The notes under the pieces were generated by a model. That model saw nothing but the letters and a program-made list of their open reading frames with translations. It did no database searches and was not told the origin of the DNA. From contig DAOVMN010000054.1 of the NCBI GenBank assembly GCA_030630685.1, positions 1-9,725 on the forward strand: a DNA stretch of 9,725 bases. The letters are read 5' to 3'. The position numbers were made by a program, and so were the translations under genes. Origin of the DNA: Thermoplasmata archaeon (GTDB lineage Archaea > Thermoplasmatota > DAOVMN01). Below, in pieces: positions 9,401-9,725 of the stretch (positions within the stretch are counted from its first letter, which is position 1; each line of letters starts with the position of its first letter).

Positions 9401-9724
9401 CTTGACCAGTGTGTCGAGTCCTTCGATGTCGAGGGGCCCGTTATCCTCGGCCTCGGCACCGACCATTCCTCTTACATGATCGGCAACGAAGTGGAGATCA
9501 CCGCGGCTACCTTCGGAACACTGAACACGACGATGCGCATCTTTATAGATAGTGAGGTGCTCGATGAGGTGCTGCTGAGCACCCCGGCGGACACAGAGTT
9601 CAGCTACACTGTTACCGCGGAACTTAGAGGATACCACGAGGTATTCATGGAACTGACGGGAATCGCCTATGTGAACCGAAGCGTGACATTCTTCGTCCTC
9701 GACCATCCACCGGTGCTCTCGAAT
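2..9724 (+). CDS. Giant multidomain archaeal-type surface protein, partial at both ends
   Basis: The frame beginning at base 2 stays open through 3241 codons to the window edge. Its translation is coherent protein throughout, so this is an internal fragment of one very large gene. Domain order by residue: 1-1137 alpha/beta repeat array; 1141-1794 six CARDB-like domains; 1795-2295 Tyr/Trp-rich repeats; 2296-2376 linker; 2377-3241 Ig-like domains. No hydrophobic segment long enough for a membrane span is seen, and no signal peptide, dockerin, S-layer homology domain or C-terminal sorting motif lies inside the window. N-x-[ST] sequons are frequent in every region, and only about 11 cysteines occur, in no paired pattern. 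Both traits fit an exported, glycosylated protein. Arg is mostly AGG and Ile often ATA, which suggests an archaeon. CARDB-containing giant proteins are known as archaeal and bacterial cell-surface proteins; a role as adhesin, stalk or sheath component is inferred. No frameshift or internal stop was found, so the gene appears intact here. Confidence 0.96.
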   Translation, partial: MYGTGRMIGGTWYTGSWSSYRNIYVDNPGGFLKDYYGHTYTVSTSDYIEYLYYNTAPPGWQPLAYTYNEYQRVIAAKENETSGGKGVIYTYDPLYYSTNGQWLLNRTLDYLNGVERPDIQMPAGKVAFITTSQDYQTPTLTDREKELRDLLALHGFDIEYVSAREARRTNFSQSEFVVMCEYGSWNNPGSAFVNGLVENGTHIGLFAWAGQIMGGSWSQSTDHRMRQFYGETSDAFAEDLYGFTFYMANNQNTPYIYSNYPSGWTKVCRNTYSVDYWTGLYRENDTTGGRGVLFLYDILGLNNFGVTTYGRIFYYLANLSWPTQVVEPGNVAMAIADTDTVSPDLNSREAAVEALLRKQGYGVSYVSFMELTRVNLSYIEFLVLPYYYSGMNPNGSFFSDLMDSGVNVLFLYTAGQVFGGSWSYSANVAFRYLYVMSGTAYLEDFDHYTILMQPSSNAQFIHNNYPAGWNAIGRNTQHSSYYTMFYREDASGVRGAIFTYDGAYLSSTGKEVFGEVTAYLTREPTPLLEVPSGNALMLTYYTDSSTLTGVESTVRDSMEARGYSFTYYSQMQAQYIDYSNASLVVVAQYNGNFHLGNTWAMNIMNSGTDMFFVYDGGKTLGGTWANSGHTHYRQVYGETSTAFMEDYGYYAFHVQDSGQAFIIHANYPSGWTSIARNTYHGNYKTAFIYENLPAGGKGVILTYNPLALNEAGRLLFNRTMNYMEDIETKRITFDADIVMAISSQDYMTPVLTGSEQALRDYILGQGYSLSYISYREIKRADFTGVKAVMLTGYNGNFPMGKAFLDDLVDSGINLGLFYNSGQFLGGSWSSSTHANFMRLVTESPTLFLEDYGGFNMPVQSSSNAWILHANFPAGWTNIGRNGHHSNYKTCLYRENTANTGHAAIFTYDLRYLSVMGMDVFNRTFGYIMNTPAGKVTLQDDSVILLINDIDDRTPVLNTRENATGQYLKSLGYDVQFLSRFRARYIFYHNVNMVVMCSYNGNYYMGSAYFDGLVDQGVSVLLLYNSGQNIGGSWSSSTHANFLDLYVENNGTLLVNYTQGTSHTVQSGQAAYILYANYPSGWSHIARNTHSTNYKTIFTKENITSGGRAVMYLYDPLYYTPTGRDVFNDSVAWTDGNGSCRIPDLNLTTVSAAGSGYMGEIVVNATIYNDGDTLPYTAYFYVTFYADGEIIGMDRLPVPVSGESVNTSLVWSNINGSYTFTATADPGDAIHESDETNNQASVVLNIGKPDLTVTDIWWDTPPLSGGEMDVNVTLMNNGADCAAPFLVALFVDGRIFGTRVVPSLDSGVYTNVSFSWTARAENHTFRTIVDWTDDIFETSEINNERSELIYIGSVDLEVTGVSYTATMVDGEEVTFNITVNNTGDVATGRDFYLGFLVNGAYQYSVRVGTLDADSSAVVNITWRLTSELVLTFVADYMEEIPEDDETNNKYDLNIGAIERPDLGIKSVTYDARQYRNLEGVTFTLEVENTGNRTMHGIHVALLVDGSFHSAVIIEGMNSSSAETVDILWRPTTGSYNVSFIVDYYDIISELTEANNTWIDIPFYIEGPDLSITDLTWWPATIYDGDNIQLNATVRNEGDGDTIDPFIVEFYLNNASIGAQSVNYLEAGQTTTVGITWRAAPGTWSFLAIADVGKGIAEHNETNNNRTEALPTVEWSDLVVTDLSFVYIYDNAPTGQVSDGDYLLLNATIRNDGASVHRDFNVRFYRDGSLMTRYIGGTLTDFFTINGLEAGKETYIEFRYIFIEGEYNISAMVDSDFVVQESNETNNEWIRGFDVSAWAHGAERIEVKKGTVIEVTVVSLGYIHYWYDPDVFLVNPYYRVMDSRIDNVQDWNTRTLTYMADAEGNWSIGVWYERERWEYGISIKVTAPNGTEMYYNHTARTGTWYSNPHYYYLLVNGTDDVFTYDSVIYANEGDLVSITVESLWYSYYWEDASVKLRYSESDPGNWDNIRAADGWYVYGVEIFGTKTIEYVLDHNGTWCIDLYYNHWSWEYNVTISVNGEMVGEHHGFVGSNMNQHRHYFINVTDTGYERFTYGSEVDIPHGSMIYVNLSSIGYTNGNDRGYVNILDSSGGVVRSMIIEHVNDWNEQNTFSAGPDNGTWTVRVSYPDNLIWSYRITITVVRPDQTVEVYSHRGSTGTQLHTRDYYFNVTGGAGAFRQGDTIDALEGSLITVEVISERYANDLQWYDPHFYLYDAESNQVIHQQTDVYMWDRRIFRYYFDEPGTWRIRLAYDQYYWDYKIIITVLDPTTGHEIVYVHKGCTGTWAGERNYYIQVAEAPQIQVMPGEVQPKFTALLYGDNQLWTALIGINASEEDIIRLIENLSASDINATGKIYLLASLLNYNGQVITQNVTDFYITNSTVYPTIELDKKAYKAGETIYINATLHNDDTNSWNVTVRILVGETVIYEETLDIGPGSSHEISITTTAASTTDIACMVIVNGLIGQRDRDNGEDPQNNTVSVHVPVLEPSVDVTITAPGEVGIAPFNLTIHIENTGTVDAELTVRIFGGHQITVPVDEAVAVSEVISITDDTWLIVNISGDVREEIPVFIRMVEADEISLLPSDIYPEGTIEVEFEVENLGDIDSEFEIEFVLLRVDELTEVDRQSLTVFVSSGETYTGCTIWNLTEGDYILNFTSPFGSGSSDILVAKENQADISLNLNLNEGLLSVNVTVVNVGANELVGDLLLTTDFYSEWRSAVIPLWGKAEEEFEINISGIEPGWYNVSAEMVIGGKTISSALDVFVIPSAEFEAEVISGLTTVLGENLTVEITVINVGTIAGNDTLEISVPGIFAEMAPVGLDPMESTTVEFIVPIPADLEGRNYTLHYSIGDFSKEATLTIHGITFIVGAYLDESAYMKGDEALFTVVITNTTNKSVKVNMSGMYLRATFEGREYIEYFSLSDVFSTTFTLPLDYEGEKKVFYGVHLSSGRSLYLSSIYVYVSSESVTIYPDRQVYEPGEVMVIHAESNRTGDLNITGPDGVHIDIPLEGSADIDYTVPDMRAGRYLMRYRFDGIPGMFGFEIEGISAKVEDITLDRKTYALNDTISMDITIESNEEFSGLLNFWLYDPNAENIAFMSEGLLVHEGTNYYDISLILNGTEPGVYVMNYALFSMNETGATTRLDQCVESFDVEGPVILGLGTDHSSYMIGNEVEITAATFGTLNTTMRIFIDSEVLDEVLLSTPADTEFSYTVTAELRGYHEVFMELTGIAYVNRSVTFFVLDHPPVLSN
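3422..5383 (+). repeat. Six tandem CARDB-like beta-sandwich domains
   Basis: Units begin at 3422, 3740, 4055, 4373, 4694 and 5018, about 106 residues apart; the sixth is longer at 122. Each opens with a Pro/Val/Ser-Asp-Leu followed by a strand (PDLNLTTV, PDLTVTDI, VDLEVTGV, PDLGIKSV, PDLSITDL, SDLVVTDL). Next comes N-x-T/N-x-G in the middle (NATIYNDG, VNVTLMNNG, FNITVNNTG, LEVENTG, NATVRNEG, NATIRNDG), then a [FL]-x-x-[DN]-[GN] strand, a W-x or F-R-Y strand, and an end such as HESDETNN, FETSEINN, PEDDETNN, SELTEANN, AEHNETNN or QESNETNN. This is the signature of CARDB (cell adhesion related domain found in bacteria) and the related archaeal APHP domains. The family is known from extracellular proteins where arrays act as spacers or adhesive stalks. 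The acidic C-terminal motif might bind calcium, which is inferred. The array directly follows the alpha/beta modules with no stop or ribosome binding site between them. Confidence 0.88.
5384..6886 (+). repeat. Tyr/Trp-rich ~125-residue repeats (four copies plus head of a fifth)
   Basis: Units run P1 5384-5683 (shorter, lacking the usual head), P2 5684-6067, P3 6068-6445, P4 6446-6820, and a head-only P5 6821-6886. From P2 on, each starts with H-x-x-x-[TV]-G-[TS], then an aromatic strand (HYYYLLVNG, RHYFINVTD, RDYYFNVTG, RNYYIQVAE). A G-[DS]-x-[VI]-x-[VI]-x-[VL] strand follows. Each of P1 to P4 ends in G-[TN]-W-x-[IV]-x-[VL]-x-Y...[WI]-x-Y-x-[IV]-x-[IV]-x-V, with the conserved Trp at 5591, 5987, 6350 and 6725. 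All-beta character and the terminal Gly-Thr-Trp strand recall pre-peptidase C-terminal (PPC) type beta-sandwiches, but I cannot confirm membership. Tyr and Trp are far denser here than in the neighbouring domains; P2 even has runs such as WYSYYW. Exposed aromatics of this sort often occur in carbohydrate-binding modules, so glycan binding is a possible, unproven role. Confidence 0.8.
6887..7129 (+). other. Linker with helical segment between two beta-domain arrays
   Basis: These 81 residues (2296-2376) follow the truncated fifth aromatic repeat. After a Pro-containing strand region comes a stretch around 6980-7080 with an amphipathic, helix-like pattern: acidic and hydrophobic residues such as SEEDIIRLIENL, then KIYLLASLLNY. 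The surrounding 4 kb is otherwise predicted to be almost all beta. It may be a small independent domain or a remodelled end of the fifth aromatic repeat. I recognise no family and assign no function. Confidence 0.5.
7130..9724 (+). repeat. About nine Ig-like beta-sandwich domains, last one cut by the window edge
   Basis: Approximate units are 7130-7450, 7451-7711, 7712-8002, 8003-8278, 8279-8566, 8567-8872, 8873-9118, 9119-9436 and 9437-9724. Two subtypes appear. Those starting at 7130, 8567, 8873, 9119 and 9437 open with a strand plus [LYT]-D-x-x-x-Y-x-x-[GN]-[EDN] (LDKKAYKAGE, LDESAYMKGD, PDRQVYEPGE, LDRKTYALND, TDHSSYMIGN). That pattern is shared with macroglobulin- and Ig-type extracellular domains. 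Those starting at 7451, 7712, 8003 and 8279 instead carry the E-N-x-G / V-N-V-G element (HIENTG, EVENLG, VVNVGA, VINVGT) typical of CARDB/NEW3-like sandwiches, but lack the E-T-N-N ending. Sequence similarity between units is low, so borders are estimates to within some 10-20 residues. The domains most likely form a rigid extended stalk continuing beyond the window. Confidence 0.7.
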
Positions 9725-9725
9725 C

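Overview
The window is one uninterrupted stretch of coding sequence. Reading on the + strand from base 2, every codon to base 9724 is open (3241 codons), with neither a start nor a stop codon bounding it. It is therefore the interior of a single giant gene; both ends of the protein, including any signal peptide, membrane anchor or sorting tag, lie outside the window. I see no second gene, RNA gene, mobile element, CRISPR array, promoter or terminator.

The translation reads as a secreted, modular surface protein made almost entirely of repeated domains. Residue numbers below count from codon 1 at base 2. Bases 2-3412 hold one partial and five complete copies of a module of about 204 residues with an alternating strand-helix pattern at its front and a conserved tail motif N-Y-P-[SA]-G-W...[AG]-R-N. 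Bases 3422-5383 hold six tandem CARDB-like beta-sandwich domains, most ending in an acidic E-x-N-N type motif. Bases 5384-6886 hold four repeats (plus the head of a fifth) of about 125 residues that are very rich in Tyr and Trp. Bases 6887-7129 are a linker with a predicted helical segment. Bases 7130-9724 hold about nine Ig-like/beta-sandwich domains, several opening with an L-D-x-x-x-Y-x-x-G-[ED] type motif; the last is cut by the window edge.

The organism is most likely an archaeon, probably a euryarchaeal or Thermoplasmatota-like lineage. This rests on heavy use of AGG for Arg and ATA for Ile, roughly balanced base composition by eye, very many N-glycosylation sequons, few cysteines, and the CARDB-rich giant-protein architecture familiar from archaeal surface proteins. 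The lineage is an inference and cannot be fixed from this window.

Functionally, the simplest reading is a long extracellular stalk, adhesin or sheath protein: a chain of beta-sandwich domains carrying an unusual array of alpha/beta modules towards its N-terminal side. That array is the most interesting part. Its units look like a degenerate class I glutamine amidotransferase/ThuA-like or flavodoxin-like fold repeated in tandem, with the usual nucleophile position occupied by Tyr or Ala, which would suggest a binding or structural role rather than catalysis.
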